DNA of 64,000 nt from Chryseosolibacter sp964493505 (GCA_964493505.1 CAZBNP010000012.1:78046-142045), one strand, 5' to 3'. Positions 1-9,038 are shown, counted from the first letter of the stretch. Notes: a model not told the origin generated them from the letters alone. Numbers and translations: made by a program.

Positions 1-2
1 TC

Positions 3-956
3 GGTCATAATATCTGGGACAAAGTTTATAAAGAGACAAACGCACTCAACTGGATGCTGACCTTCAGGAAAGGATCTTCCGGCGGAGCGACGACTCCCAA
101 TAAACCGCCCGTTGCGAACGCCGGCACAGACAAGACGACGAGTGGATCTTCCATTACATTGACAGGTTCCGGTACCGATCCGGATGGGAGTATCACTGCC
201 TATAAATGGACACAATACGGCGGAGCTCCTGCGACGCTGGCCAATGCGAATACCTCCAAGGTTACAATCAGTGGACTCAAAACCGGGAAGTATTACTTCC
301 GCCTTACGGTCACAGACAACGACGGTGCTACTGCTTTTGATAACATGCTGGTCAATGTCGCGGGTGGCGCACAAAGCTCTCCTGCGCCCGGTCCGAACGT
401 AGCGCCGATTGCCAACGCGGGTCCGGATCTCAGGATCACTTCAACATCCGTTACCCTCAACGGCTCCGCTACCGACAGTGACGGCTGGATTACCGGCTAC
501 AAATGGACCCAATACGGCGGGGCCGCTGCCTCACTTTCCAACGCGAATACTGCAAAGCTTACGATAGGCGGGTTGAAAGAGGGCAAATACTACTTTAGAC
601 TCACTGCAACCGACAATATGGGCGCAAGTGCCTTTGACAATGTCCTCGTTGTTGTCAACAAGGGCGGGTCTGCCGCCGCAAATATTCCTCCGAAAGCGAA
701 TGCCGGACCAGATATACGTGTCAGCAACGTCACAAGCGTACAGTTGACGGGTTCAGCTACTGACGCCGACGGGAGGATCGTATCGTATGAGTGGTCTCAG
801 TATGGCGGTAAGCCCTTGACACTCCAGCACGCCAGCAGCCCGGCGGTCACCGCAACCGGGCTGAACACCGGGAAGTACTACCTGCGGCTTACCGTGAAAG
901 ACGATGACGGAGCGGTAGACCAGGATAACGTTCTGATCGTTGTCAACGAAGGCTGA
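3..956 (+). CDS. Secreted esterase-like protein with three C-terminal PKD repeats (5'-truncated)
   Basis: The reading frame is already open at the first base of the window, so the N-terminal enzyme part lies outside. The first visible residues (GHNIWDKVY, then NWML) resemble the C-terminus of secreted alpha/beta-hydrolase esterases, where the GH carries the catalytic histidine; this assignment is inference. Then follow three PKD-like repeats of about 90 residues. Each has the NANAG-type start, a D.DG..Y.W.QYGG core and an end of the type GKYYFRLTV.D..GA..DN. Short Pro/Gly/Ala-rich linkers separate the repeats. PKD repeats are extracellular beta-sandwiches common in Bacteroidota polymer-degrading enzymes. 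There is no type IX sorting domain at the C-terminus, which ends in the last PKD repeat. Confidence 0.75.
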   Translation, partial: GHNIWDKVYKETNALNWMLTFRKGSSGGATTPNKPPVANAGTDKTTSGSSITLTGSGTDPDGSITAYKWTQYGGAPATLANANTSKVTISGLKTGKYYFRLTVTDNDGATAFDNMLVNVAGGAQSSPAPGPNVAPIANAGPDLRITSTSVTLNGSATDSDGWITGYKWTQYGGAAASLSNANTAKLTIGGLKEGKYYFRLTATDNMGASAFDNVLVVVNKGGSAAANIPPKANAGPDIRVSNVTSVQLTGSATDADGRIVSYEWSQYGGKPLTLQHASSPAVTATGLNTGKYYLRLTVKDDDGAVDQDNVLIVVNEG

Positions 957-967
957 TTTGCAGGCTA

Positions 968-2008
968 CTACCGCGGCCGGATCTCCCTTCTCATAAACGA
1001 CATATACGACAGCGCAAAACACACCACGGTAGCCGCGATCAATCCGGTAAGTTGCGGCCAGACCAGCAGCAAGCTTTCACTCAGGGGCAGGGGACTGGGA
1101 ACTGTTCCCACCACCTGTTCCATAGACAACGGCCCGAGGCTGCGCACCGATGGCATCAGGAGCGTAGTAGTAGCGTCGCTGAACAACTGGCTTGGCACAA
1201 GCCGGAGGAGGCTTCGTACAAACTCCTGGTAGGACAGGATTTCGCGTTCGGACGCCATGATGGAAGGAGCGGATGCTTTGGCAATCACATTGACGATCAA
1301 CTGATAAAAGATCGTAAAGAAGAGCCAGACTGAAATTCCGCATAGGGCTGCCGTTGCGGGTTGTCGAAATCGCACGGAGAACAGGATCGACAGGTTCAGC
1401 CAGAAGGCCACGTAGCAGATGCTGATTACGATGAAGCAGATGATCCTGAGAAATTCTTCCGCCGTCGGAGGAATACCCGTGCGCATTAACCCGAGCCCCA
1501 TGACGAGGAAGCACAGCGCGAAGAACATGACACTGATCACGATCAGCGCCGCGAGCGCTTTCGCATTGATAACATAATCACGGTGTATGGGCTGTGATAT
1601 CAGACGGCTGAGCGTGCCGCGGTTTTGTTCCGAGTTGATAGCGTCGAATCCCAACGCGATACCGAGGAGCGGTCCGAGAAAGCTGATAAATACTGTAAAC
1701 GACGGCAGCGTACCGTCGGAAAGCGTAAACAGTTTTGCGAAAAGGAAAGTATCTTCGGGATCGGTAGCCTTTACCGCTGAACTGATATTCGACAGGGCCG
1801 TGTATAGTGAACCGAAACAGGTAAGACACAGAAGGCCTATCATAATGATGAAACGCCAGCTCCGCACGTGATCGGAGATCTCCTTCTCTACCATGATCCA
1901 AAACGGATTCGAGGCACTCGTTGTCCGCAGCTTGTTTCCGGACAGTTGCATTGCTGCTGGATTATCTTTTACATCGGCTAGTGGGGTTTCCGTGATATCC
2001 TTACGCAT
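968..2008 (-). CDS. ABC-2 type transporter permease
   Basis: A 346-residue membrane subunit of an ABC exporter. About six hydrophobic segments are visible. The first is FIIMIGLLCLTCFGSLYTAL, after a cytoplasmic N-terminal stretch with the EKEISDHVRSWRF motif typical of ABC-2 permeases; the segment SEQNRGTLSRLISQPIHRD is the coupling-helix region. The start was put at the ATG that overlaps the stop of the upstream ATPase gene by 8 bases (ATGCGTAA). This indicates translational coupling; the frame is open further upstream but that part lies inside the ATPase gene. With the ATPase and the NEW3 protein it forms a three-gene operon. The substrate is unknown. Confidence 0.9.
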   Translation of the reverse strand: MRKDITETPLADVKDNPAAMQLSGNKLRTTSASNPFWIMVEKEISDHVRSWRFIIMIGLLCLTCFGSLYTALSNISSAVKATDPEDTFLFAKLFTLSDGTLPSFTVFISFLGPLLGIALGFDAINSEQNRGTLSRLISQPIHRDYVINAKALAALIVISVMFFALCFLVMGLGLMRTGIPPTAEEFLRIICFIVISICYVAFWLNLSILFSVRFRQPATAALCGISVWLFFTIFYQLIVNVIAKASAPSIMASEREILSYQEFVRSLLRLVPSQLFSDATTTLLMPSVRSLGPLSMEQVVGTVPSPLPLSESLLLVWPQLTGLIAATVVCFALSYMSFMRREIRPR

Positions 2009-2963
2009 GACTTTCAACTTTTTCCTTGAAGTAATGATTGTAAATATCGTCGAGCCCGTATTCTTTTTTCTGCAGGTATTTGAGGTTGGCTCCGCTATCG
2101 ATGATGACGCGTGCGATGTCGGAAGCGATATCTCTTGAGCAGCCAACTTCGAACAGGCCGGCGTTACAGCTGACACTGACGACGCCGGCAACATCCTTCA
2201 GCGAGTGCTGAATTTGCTCTGTTACGGCGAGTGTTGCCGAGGCGATCCCGGCTTCGATTACAACAGGCTCGTTCGCAAAAAGACCCTGCGAGAGCGTGTG
2301 AATATTCCCCTCGGCGAGCAGCTTTCCCTGGACGAACAAACCGACGCGATCACAGATTTCCTGCACCTGGTGGAGGTGATGAGATGATAGCAGAACGGTC
2401 AGGCCCTCTTCTTTGCTGAGTTGTGAAATGAGTTCCAGCAGTTCGTCAACACCTTTCGGGTCGATACCCAGCGTAGGCTCATCGAGAATGATCACTTCCG
2501 GGTCTTTGATGAGAACATCGGCCAGGCCCAGGCGCTGACGCATTCCACGGGAATACTTTCCGGTTTTTTTCGTAGCCGCATCACTCAACCCGACGCGATC
2601 AAGTAGCTGTTCCGCTTTCTCTCGTGCTTCTGTTTTCGAAAATCCGTTGAGCCTCGCCGTGTAAACAAGATTTTCAATACCGTTGTAGTCATCGTAGAAG
2701 CCAACTTCTTCGGGAAGATACCCCGTGCGGCGTTTTACCTCAATTGGATTGCGCGTAGAGTTGAAACCACATACTTTTACCAGCCCCGATGTAGGTTCTG
2801 TTAAACCCAGGATCATCAGTATGGTAGTAGACTTTCCGGCGCCGTTGGGCCCCAGTAGTCCGAACACTTCGCCCTTGCCAATTGACAGGGTTAGGTTGTC
2901 GACCGCGGTATGCGTTGGGTACCGCTTGGTGACGCCGTTCAGTTGAATGGTACTCTCGATCAC
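2001..2963 (-). CDS. ABC transporter ATP-binding protein
   Basis: A cytoplasmic ATPase of about 320 residues that powers the permease encoded downstream. It shows Walker A (GPNGAGKST), the signature motif in the form KYSRGMRQRLGLA, Walker B (EVIILDEPTLGIDP) and the H-loop (LSSHHL). This is the CcmA/NodI-type architecture of single-domain exporters. The start is taken as a GTG two bases after the stop of the upstream gene because a strong AGGAGG ribosome-binding site lies 5 bases before it; the longer in-frame ATG would sit inside the neighbouring gene. The C-terminal extension of about 100 residues is typical for this class. Confidence 0.93.
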   Translation of the reverse strand: MIESTIQLNGVTKRYPTHTAVDNLTLSIGKGEVFGLLGPNGAGKSTTILMILGLTEPTSGLVKVCGFNSTRNPIEVKRRTGYLPEEVGFYDDYNGIENLVYTARLNGFSKTEAREKAEQLLDRVGLSDAATKKTGKYSRGMRQRLGLADVLIKDPEVIILDEPTLGIDPKGVDELLELISQLSKEEGLTVLLSSHHLHQVQEICDRVGLFVQGKLLAEGNIHTLSQGLFANEPVVIEAGIASATLAVTEQIQHSLKDVAGVVSVSCNAGLFEVGCSRDIASDIARVIIDSGANLKYLQKKEYGLDDIYNHYFKEKVESHA

Positions 2964-2965
2964 AA

Positions 2966-4108
2966 CTACCTCCTTCCGTATTTGCGGAACAGGTAAAACA
3001 CGCTTGAAGCTGCTCCGCCGATAATAGCCAGTCCCAACCACCCGTACAGTAACGGCGTCTTCACGGAAACCCGGATGGCCGCTGTCGAAGATACTTCCGG
3101 TACCCTAGCCTGGAGGTTGGTTACGTAATCTCCGGCGATCGCCTTATCGTCTGCCTTGATGACGGCAGTGACTTCCGATACACCCCCGGGCTCCAGTCTT
3201 TCAATTTCCTTCGGATCAAAAGTTACCTCCCAATTGATGGGTGCTGTTGAACTGAGCGTGATGCCGGTAAGATCTGCCGACCCGGTATTCTTTACCTGAA
3301 GCCCGAGTCTTTTTTCGTTGCCAGCCGTGACACGAGTGCTTAGCAAACCGGTCGGAGTTGTCAGTTCCATGCCATACGAGCCGGTGACAACAACTTCGAG
3401 TTCCAGGTTTGCAGACGTGCTGCTGTTTGTGGCCGACACCGGAATTTTGTAGGAGCCCGCCGCAATCGCATCGGGGGGATCGATTTCAATAATAATGTTC
3501 TCCGTCAGATTCGGCTCTACCTGCGCAGAGGAAACCTGACGGCCGGAGCTCTTGAAAGAAACGTTCCATCCTCTGGGTGCGCTGCTTCTGAAAGCATAGA
3601 CCTGTTTTTCCGACGTGCGGTTTGCCAGCTCCGCGTTAAACGTGAACGACGTCTTCGCATTGCCTTCCATGTTGGGTTGCCTGGTGCTAAACTCGGTCTT
3701 GAAGGTGCCCTCTTCCGAAACAATGACAGTCAATGAAAGACTCGTAAATCCCGGCGCTGACACTGAAAAGTGGTAAGTGCCTTTCTTCACTTTGAACGGA
3801 ACCCCTACATTGAGCGACAGTGTTTTCTTTTCGTCAGGTAGTACGGACAATTGGTTCACGGTCCATCCTCCGGACCTCAGGCTGTAGGTCCAGTCTTTCG
3901 GAATTCCGCGAACAGACACCCCCACATTCTTCACGCTGCCGGTATTGTTGATAACATCAATCGTGTAGTCGATAGACTGTCCGGGGGGGACGGAGATCTG
4001 GGTGAACGGCGTATATAACACTACGCCGGCATTTGCGGGAGACACCTCTGCATGGAGGCCGGAGACGCCCGGCAGACAAAATAAAATCAAAGAAAATAGC
4101 GTACGCAT
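2966..4108 (-). CDS. NEW3-domain exported membrane-anchored protein
   Basis: A 380-residue protein with an N-terminal signal peptide (MRTLFSLILFCLPGVSGLHA), several immunoglobulin-like NEW3/COG1470-type beta-sandwich repeats (motifs such as P.G..IDYTIDVINNTG and GLQVKNTGSADLTGI) and one C-terminal membrane helix (LYGWLGLAIIGGAASSVFYL) followed by KYGRR. The bulk is therefore predicted to sit in the periplasm, anchored in the inner membrane. It is the first gene of an operon with an ABC ATPase and permease, which suggests that it delivers or senses the transported substrate. That role is inference; the association of NEW3 proteins with ABC exporters is common in this phylum. Confidence 0.85.
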   Translation of the reverse strand: MRTLFSLILFCLPGVSGLHAEVSPANAGVVLYTPFTQISVPPGQSIDYTIDVINNTGSVKNVGVSVRGIPKDWTYSLRSGGWTVNQLSVLPDEKKTLSLNVGVPFKVKKGTYHFSVSAPGFTSLSLTVIVSEEGTFKTEFSTRQPNMEGNAKTSFTFNAELANRTSEKQVYAFRSSAPRGWNVSFKSSGRQVSSAQVEPNLTENIIIEIDPPDAIAAGSYKIPVSATNSSTSANLELEVVVTGSYGMELTTPTGLLSTRVTAGNEKRLGLQVKNTGSADLTGITLSSTAPINWEVTFDPKEIERLEPGGVSEVTAVIKADDKAIAGDYVTNLQARVPEVSSTAAIRVSVKTPLLYGWLGLAIIGGAASSVFYLFRKYGRR

Positions 4109-4161
4109 AGGCAGAAAAAACCTTTAGGTTGAAAATTTTTAATGGCTGTTGTACAGTGATC

Positions 4162-4191
4162 CAAAAATAAATAAGTGAAAGAAGAATGCAA
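4162..4191 (-). promoter_or_regulatory. Bacteroidota-type promoter for the NEW3-ABC operon
   Basis: On the minus strand a -7 element TATTTTTG (4169 to 4162) matches the Bacteroidota consensus TAnnTTTG. A TTG at 4191-4189 lies 19 bases upstream, the normal spacing for the -33 element. The start codon follows about 54 bases after the -7 element. Confidence 0.6.
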
Positions 4192-4311
4192 AAGCCTCCA
4201 CGGAGCGAAAATTTGCAGATTACACAAACGGCGAAAGACGTGCGGGAGATTTCCGCGTGGAATAGGGGAATAGATTTTGTAAGTTGTCTTATAGTAAGAC
4301 CGGACAACGCT

Positions 4312-4944
4312 ATGAAATTGGTATTGATGATGCTTTTGATTGGATTTCCCCTTTCGCACGAGAGTTTAGGGATGAGCGGATTTTCGGATTCCACTGATTT
4401 CGAGTTAATTAAGAAACGCAACGGCATTTCGCTTTATGAAAGGTGGTATCGCGTGGACGCTAACCAGCTTGCACGCGAGGTAAAGGCGACGTTTAACATC
4501 AAAGCGCTTGCAAGCGCCGCCGTGACCCTGATCCGGGATGAGACGAAAGGAACACAGTGGAATAAGAACACCAAGGTGTACAAGGTTCTTTTGCGCGACA
4601 GCAATGCATGGTTCGGATACATTGAATACGATTTGCCCTGGCCCGTGAGCAATCAGGATTGCGTTTTGCAATATCGCCGCTTCGTTTCCGCAGATGACCT
4701 CCGTCTTGAATTTGAAGGCACTGATCATCCGGCATTTCCGCCGAACCAAAAGATTCAACGCATTCCTCGTATTTCGGGAAAATGGATCTTTCGCGAAAAC
4801 AACGGTAGCCTGGACGTTGAGTACTACGTGACTACAACGCCAAGTCCGGTACTGCCTACATGGCTTACGGATCCCATCATTCGCAACAACCTCCTGGATA
4901 CCCTGAGCGGTTTCCGCAAAATCCTCGAAGGTGAGGCAGGGTGA
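4312..4944 (+). CDS. START-domain lipid-binding protein, exported
   Basis: A START (StAR-related lipid transfer) domain protein of about 210 residues. The chosen ATG gives a signal peptide (MKLVLMMLLIGFPLSHESLG); the frame extends upstream but that stretch has no coding character. Diagnostic START features are the segment WY.VDANQLAREVKA near the start, TQWNKNTKVYKVL, the aromatic stretch IEYDLPWPVSNQDCVLQYRR, and the terminal helix region NLLDTLSGFRKILEG. START folds bind lipids or other hydrophobic ligands; the ligand here is unknown. It precedes the aldo/keto reductase by 48 bases and may share a transcript with it. Confidence 0.85.
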   Translation: MKLVLMMLLIGFPLSHESLGMSGFSDSTDFELIKKRNGISLYERWYRVDANQLAREVKATFNIKALASAAVTLIRDETKGTQWNKNTKVYKVLLRDSNAWFGYIEYDLPWPVSNQDCVLQYRRFVSADDLRLEFEGTDHPAFPPNQKIQRIPRISGKWIFRENNGSLDVEYYVTTTPSPVLPTWLTDPIIRNNLLDTLSGFRKILEGEAG

Positions 4945-4992
4945 GAATACTATTTGCTAAATTGGCCCTGAAAAACAAAGCCAGATACTTTC

Positions 4993-6009
4993 ATGGAATA
5001 CCGTTTGATTGCCGACACTGACCTGAAATTACCTGTCATCACATTTGGCGCCTGGGCAGCCGGAAGCTGGATGTGGGGGCATACCGATAGAAAAGAAGCC
5101 ATTGGCGCGATGCACGCTGCCTATGACCTTGGAGTTACCGCGATTGATACCGCACCCGTGTATGGGCAGGGAACCAGCGAAGAAATTGTCGGAGAAGCGC
5201 TTCAGGGAAAAGACCGATCAAAAGTACAGATACTGACGAAGTTCGGAATGCGGTGGGATCTCGCGACACCGAGCGGGGATTTTGCCTTCAAAAGTAAAGA
5301 CAACGAAGGAAAAGAACTCGATATCTTTAGGTATGCAGGACGGGATAGCGTCATCAAAGAATGTGAAGACAGTCTGCGCCGACTTCGCACTGATTACATC
5401 GATCTGTATCAAATACACTGGCCCGACACGCAGACTTCCATTCAGGAGACGTTCGAAGCCGTGTCGCGGTTGATCGGGCAGGGCAAGATACGCTATGCCG
5501 GCGTATGCAATTACAATATCGCGCAAATGATGGAAGCCGAAAAGACCGTGAAGCTTGTTTCTAACCAGATGCCTTATAGTATGGTAAAGCGCGATATCGA
5601 AACAGAGGTCGTGCCGCACTGCGTTGCTACGGGAAAATCGATATTGGCCTACAGCCCGCTCGAACGCGGTCTGCTTACCGGAAAGATGAGTCCGGGATAT
5701 ACTTTCGCGGAGGGAGACCATCGCGCGAAGCTTCACTTCTTTACAGACGAAAACATCCAGCGCACCAATGTGTTTCTGCAAAAGATAAAACCCCTCGCCG
5801 ACGAGCGGGGCATTACGCTGGCGCAGCTTGTTCTGCGTTGGACGTTGCAGCAGCCGGGTATCACTATCGCGCTTGCGGGCGCCAGAAATGCGGGGCAGGC
5901 TACCGCGAACGCAAAGGCCGGTGAGTTTGTTCTCTCTCCCGGGGAAGTTGAGGTGATCAATGCGCAGCTTCGCGACCTGGAGATCGTCAAACCCGCTCCG
6001 GTTTCCTGA
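4993..6009 (+). CDS. Aldo/keto reductase
   Basis: A 338-residue NADPH-dependent (beta/alpha)8-barrel oxidoreductase. The catalytic tetrad is visible: Asp52 and Tyr57 in AIDTAPVYGQG, Lys83 in ILTKFG and His142 in YQIHWPD. The YSPLERGLLTGK loop and the late segment ALAGARNAGQATAN belong to the cofactor-binding region. The overall sequence resembles the YhdN/Tas-type (AKR11-13) subgroup. Full length; physiological carbonyl substrate unknown. Confidence 0.93.
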   Translation: MEYRLIADTDLKLPVITFGAWAAGSWMWGHTDRKEAIGAMHAAYDLGVTAIDTAPVYGQGTSEEIVGEALQGKDRSKVQILTKFGMRWDLATPSGDFAFKSKDNEGKELDIFRYAGRDSVIKECEDSLRRLRTDYIDLYQIHWPDTQTSIQETFEAVSRLIGQGKIRYAGVCNYNIAQMMEAEKTVKLVSNQMPYSMVKRDIETEVVPHCVATGKSILAYSPLERGLLTGKMSPGYTFAEGDHRAKLHFFTDENIQRTNVFLQKIKPLADERGITLAQLVLRWTLQQPGITIALAGARNAGQATANAKAGEFVLSPGEVEVINAQLRDLEIVKPAPVS

Positions 6010-6099
6010 GAAACAGCATAAACCTGCTCGTAAAATTGGCTATCTTTATGCTGCCGTCACCAGGAAGACCGGGTAACCGCCGTTGGCACCTACCATTTT

Positions 6100-6441
6100 A
6101 TGTTTAAGATATTTGACCGGAAAAAGCCATTCATCGATCTGGATGGCGCCGAGTTTGATCGGGAGATGAAACGAAACTCTGACCCGCTCGTTCTCGATGT
6201 TCGTACGCCGGGTGAGTTCATGACCGGAAAGATTCCCGGTGCGATTAATATTGACATCAGGAGAGGTGATTTTGAAAGCATCGTAGATACATTCGACAAA
6301 GCGAAAACATACTTTGTCTACTGCCGCGCCGGTAACCGAAGCATCGCCGCTTGCAGTATTCTGGGCTCTAAAGGATTTCGTTCGTATAACCTCGTAGGCG
6401 GTCTTAAGAAATGGAAAGGCGACCTGGAAGAAGTTCACTGA
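6100..6441 (+). CDS. Rhodanese-like sulfurtransferase
   Basis: A 113-residue single-domain rhodanese. The active-site loop CRAGNRS contains Cys75, which carries the persulfide. The substrate-binding LDVRTPGEF and the PGAINID strand are classic. No signal peptide, so it is cytoplasmic. It is followed by two YeeE/YedE membrane genes, a standard Bacteroidota arrangement for uptake or handling of thiosulfate-like sulfur, in which the rhodanese would accept sulfane sulfur on the cytoplasmic side (known for related clusters, inferred here). Confidence 0.92.
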   Translation: MFKIFDRKKPFIDLDGAEFDREMKRNSDPLVLDVRTPGEFMTGKIPGAINIDIRRGDFESIVDTFDKAKTYFVYCRAGNRSIAACSILGSKGFRSYNLVGGLKKWKGDLEEVH

Positions 6442-6458
6442 CATTTAAAACCAAAAGC

Positions 6459-7031
6459 ATGCATGATCTCCTGAATACACTTAAGCAGCCCTGGCCCTGG
6501 TATATAGCGGGTCCGCTTATTGGCCTTACCGTTCCCTTGCTGCTGCTGCTGGGGAACAAAGCATTCGGAATCTCTTCGTCGCTTCGGCATATATGCGCGG
6601 CATGCTTCCCTTCGAATATCGGATTCTTCAAATACAATTGGAAGCGGGAGATGTGGAATCTCTTCTTTGTGACGGGTGTGTTTGGCGGCGGTGTCATCGC
6701 CGCGGTTTTTCTCGGATCGAACGCGCCTGTGCTGGTCAATGACAATCTTCGCGAAGAACTCATTTCCTATGGCGTCAGCGACTTTTCCGCCCTGGTGCCA
6801 GCGGACCTGTTTAACTTCGGCAATCTTTTTACCCTACAGGGTTTTGTGCTGATGGTGGTGGGCGGATTCCTGGTAGGCTTTGGAACGCGCTACGCCGGCG
6901 GTTGTACGTCTGGCCATGCAATCACGGGCCTATCGACTTTGCAGTTGCCGTCGCTCATCGCAACAGTCTGCTTTATGATCGGTGGATTTTTCGTCGCCAA
7001 TCTCATACTACCCTTTGTTCTCCAACTATAA
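6459..7031 (+). CDS. YeeE/YedE family sulfur transporter, first half
   Basis: An integral membrane protein of about 190 residues with about five membrane helices. The signature GFGTRYAGGCTSGHAITG contains the conserved cysteine of the YeeE/TsuA pore motif. The start ATG at 6459 was chosen because it lies just after the rhodanese gene, giving MHDLLNTLKQPWPWYIAGP, typical for the family. With the next gene it forms a two-polypeptide transporter like the PmpA/PmpB or split TsuA proteins, thought to import thiosulfate or related sulfur species. Confidence 0.9.
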   Translation: MHDLLNTLKQPWPWYIAGPLIGLTVPLLLLLGNKAFGISSSLRHICAACFPSNIGFFKYNWKREMWNLFFVTGVFGGGVIAAVFLGSNAPVLVNDNLREELISYGVSDFSALVPADLFNFGNLFTLQGFVLMVVGGFLVGFGTRYAGGCTSGHAITGLSTLQLPSLIATVCFMIGGFFVANLILPFVLQL

Positions 7032-7035
7032 TATT

Positions 7036-7581
7036 ATGGCTATCGCATCCGGAAGCTCCCTATCTCCTAAGGCACAAACTGATTTCGTAGACGGCGACGA
7101 AAACACCGATTTCGAAGTTCGTTCGCTCGATTCAGTATGCATGAATGAATCGGAACTCAGGCATCCCTTCTGGTATAACCTGAAGTACCTCGTAGCCGGG
7201 TTGTTCTTTGGTGTTCTGCTGGTGAAATCGGAAGTGATCTCCTGGTTTCGTATTCAGGAGATGTTCAGGCTTCAGTCATTTCACATGTACGGCGTGATCG
7301 GGTCAGCCGTAGTCGTTGGGATGATCTCGGTATGGATTATAAAAAAATCTGGGGTCAGGACTATTCACGGCGAGGCGATTGAGTTTCGTTCGAAGCGGGT
7401 AAACAAAGGAAATATCTATGGCGGTTTGCTTTTTGGAGCCGGCTGGGCGTTGACGGGTGCGTGTCCCGGGCCGTTGTTTGCGCAGATAGGAACCGGAGCG
7501 CTGGTCATCATGGTTACGCTTGCCAGCGCGGTCGCCGGAACGTGGACGTATGGATATTTTCGCGATCGCCTCCCGCACTGA
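7036..7581 (+). CDS. YeeE/YedE (DUF6691-type) sulfur transporter, second half
   Basis: A 181-residue membrane protein starting four bases after the stop of the first YeeE gene. The hydrophilic N-terminus of about 40 residues leads into helices starting at YLVAGLFFGVLLVKSEVIS. The motif GAGWALTGACPGPLFAQIG holds the conserved Cys-Pro of this half-transporter. It pairs with the preceding protein to form the pore. Last gene of the rhodanese operon; a terminator follows about 120 bases downstream. Confidence 0.9.
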   Translation: MAIASGSSLSPKAQTDFVDGDENTDFEVRSLDSVCMNESELRHPFWYNLKYLVAGLFFGVLLVKSEVISWFRIQEMFRLQSFHMYGVIGSAVVVGMISVWIIKKSGVRTIHGEAIEFRSKRVNKGNIYGGLLFGAGWALTGACPGPLFAQIGTGALVIMVTLASAVAGTWTYGYFRDRLPH

Positions 7582-7699
7582 ATACCTTTCCTGGATGCCG
7601 CACTTCGGGATGTGGGGGGCTGTGCTGAATAAATTTGATTTTTTTAAGCCTCTCTTGCGGAAGTTTGGACGTCCTGTTCCTTTCGAAGAGCTCCTGGAG

Positions 7700-7728
7700 C
7701 CCCGAATCCTTTACGAATTCGGGGTTTT
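7700..7728 (+). terminator. Rho-independent terminator of the YeeE operon
   Basis: An 8-bp perfect stem (CCCCGAAT at 7700-7707 with ATTCGGGG at 7717-7724) is followed directly by TTTT. Confidence 0.75.
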
Positions 7729-7883
7729 GACTTTGCTTGTTAAGTTATCAGCGGAGGAGGGGGGATTACCTTCGGTGATCCCATTTGTGGGGCGTGTCAA
7801 ACGCTCCTTGCACCGCCTCGCTGCGCTCGCGTTTTTTGTTTTACGTCGCCTCTCGCCCAAGCGATGCTTGGCTCGTGTCGCCG

Positions 7884-7913
7884 TAAAACAAAAGCCCGAC
7901 TACGTCAGGCTTT
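7884..7913 (-). terminator. Rho-independent terminator of tRNA-Ser
   Basis: Read on the minus strand, directly after the tRNA, a hairpin (7913-7891; stem AAAGCC plus GAC/GTC with one mismatch, loop of 3) is followed by TTTTGTTTTA. The remaining gap 7582-7883 holds the operon terminator at 7700 and another imperfect inverted repeat (7834-7845 with 7882-7893, inner arms 7857-7862 with 7866-7871); I see no gene in it. Confidence 0.75.
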
Positions 7914-7928
7914 GTGCAGGAGCGTTTG

Positions 7929-8015
7929 CAGAGGAGGGGGGATTCGAACCCCCGGACCCCGTAAAGGATCTCCGGTTTTCGAGACCGGTACATTAAACCA
8001 CTCTGCCACTCCTCT
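7929..8015 (-). tRNA. tRNA-Ser (anticodon CGA)
   Basis: The minus strand folds into a class II tRNA: a perfect 7-bp acceptor stem (AGAGGAG with CTCCTCT), a D-arm starting GCAGAGTGG, an anticodon stem CCGGT/ACCGG enclosing loop CTCGAAA (anticodon CGA, reading UCG), a long variable arm and the T-loop TTCGAAT with a G/C stem. The long variable arm and the discriminator G are serine features. The CCA end is not encoded. Confidence 0.95.
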
Positions 8016-8116
8016 TTTTACCCCGCAAATATATCACTTCTACTCTGTTGTCAATTTGAAGCACAAAGACTTTTTATTCCCGGCTCATGGATATTCAGCC
8101 CGCTCTTCTGTCCGCG

Positions 8117-8950
8117 TTAGCAGCTATCGCCGTCAAATCCCGGCAAATCGAACCGGTTGATATACCAGTATTGGTCCAGACGCACGAAGCCCAGCGACGC
8201 TACCCCGCGATAGTGCACCGGCTTTCCGGAATCCTTTCCCCCCGAGATGAGTAGCCGCGCGTAAACAACACCTCTCGACAGATCATGGCCGACCTTAACC
8301 TCCTCGAATTCGAGATCCAAAATCTTCAGGGCGCCGTGCGTTTCCTGAAATGCCCTGATGAGCGCGGCTGTCTCCTTGTGCCCATATATCCTATCGCCGT
8401 AGCTTACGTCCCGGGTGATTTTGATATCGTCAAACTGCTCGTCCCATTCCCGGGTGTACACTGCGTTGATGAAATCCGTCGCCTCGCGCTGCAGATCGTA
8501 TTCATGGTTGGGATGGAATTCCTCGTATGTAAAATGCAAAGTCAGGCCGGGAATACGCATGTCGTCTACTTCGTGATAGAACAACTCTTCAGTGATGAAC
8601 CGGTACAGGGTAGCGTCATCGTATTCGCAGAGGTAACTTAATTTTACATTGTTGTTTTCCATGATCACTTCCAGCCGCAGTCGCTCGTCGCGCATCTGGT
8701 GGGGCTTCAGGTTAGCGTATGCCTTGAAGGAAGGCTGCCCGAGGTAGTCGTAAAGCTTGATCCGTTTGGCATTCCTGAATTGCTGTTCAAATGCATAGAC
8801 AGATTTCAGCCACTGGTTTTCCACATCGGGCGGAAGCGTGCTATCACACATTTCCATACCGTGTTCAAGTCCGAGTTTTAACTTGAGCAATGTGTTCTCC
8901 GCTTTGATCGCATCTTCGCCAGAGAGGAGAGGGTCTTTCTCTTTGTTCAT
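8117..8950 (-). CDS. Conserved hypothetical protein
   Basis: A soluble protein of about 277 residues that I do not recognise. It has no signal peptide and no membrane helix. The N-terminal 60 residues are helical (AENTLLKLKLGLEHGMEM). The C-terminal part (YWYINRFDLPGF end, RGVVYARLLISGGK strand) resembles the end of NTF2-like or SnoaL-like folds, but this is only an impression. The start at 8950 (MNKEKDPLL) is preferred; in-frame ATGs at 8962 and 9004 are possible. It is divergent from the histidine kinase gene. Confidence 0.7.
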   Translation of the reverse strand: MNKEKDPLLSGEDAIKAENTLLKLKLGLEHGMEMCDSTLPPDVENQWLKSVYAFEQQFRNAKRIKLYDYLGQPSFKAYANLKPHQMRDERLRLEVIMENNNVKLSYLCEYDDATLYRFITEELFYHEVDDMRIPGLTLHFTYEEFHPNHEYDLQREATDFINAVYTREWDEQFDDIKITRDVSYGDRIYGHKETAALIRAFQETHGALKILDLEFEEVKVGHDLSRGVVYARLLISGGKDSGKPVHYRGVASLGFVRLDQYWYINRFDLPGFDGDSC

Positions 8951-9038
8951 AATATTGATCATTTGGTGTTCGATGAAATTAAGGACGACCTGCCTGCGAC
9001 GCAAATATTGGTCGAACAGAAAACCAGATAAAATAAAA

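Noticed and set aside
7520..8160. Two plus-strand reading frames (7520-7996 and 7864-8160) with segments such as GGFEPPDPVKDL and GGIRTPGPRKGSPV
   Set aside because: They are translations of the antisense of tRNA-Ser; such peptides are well-known artefacts around tRNA-Ser genes.
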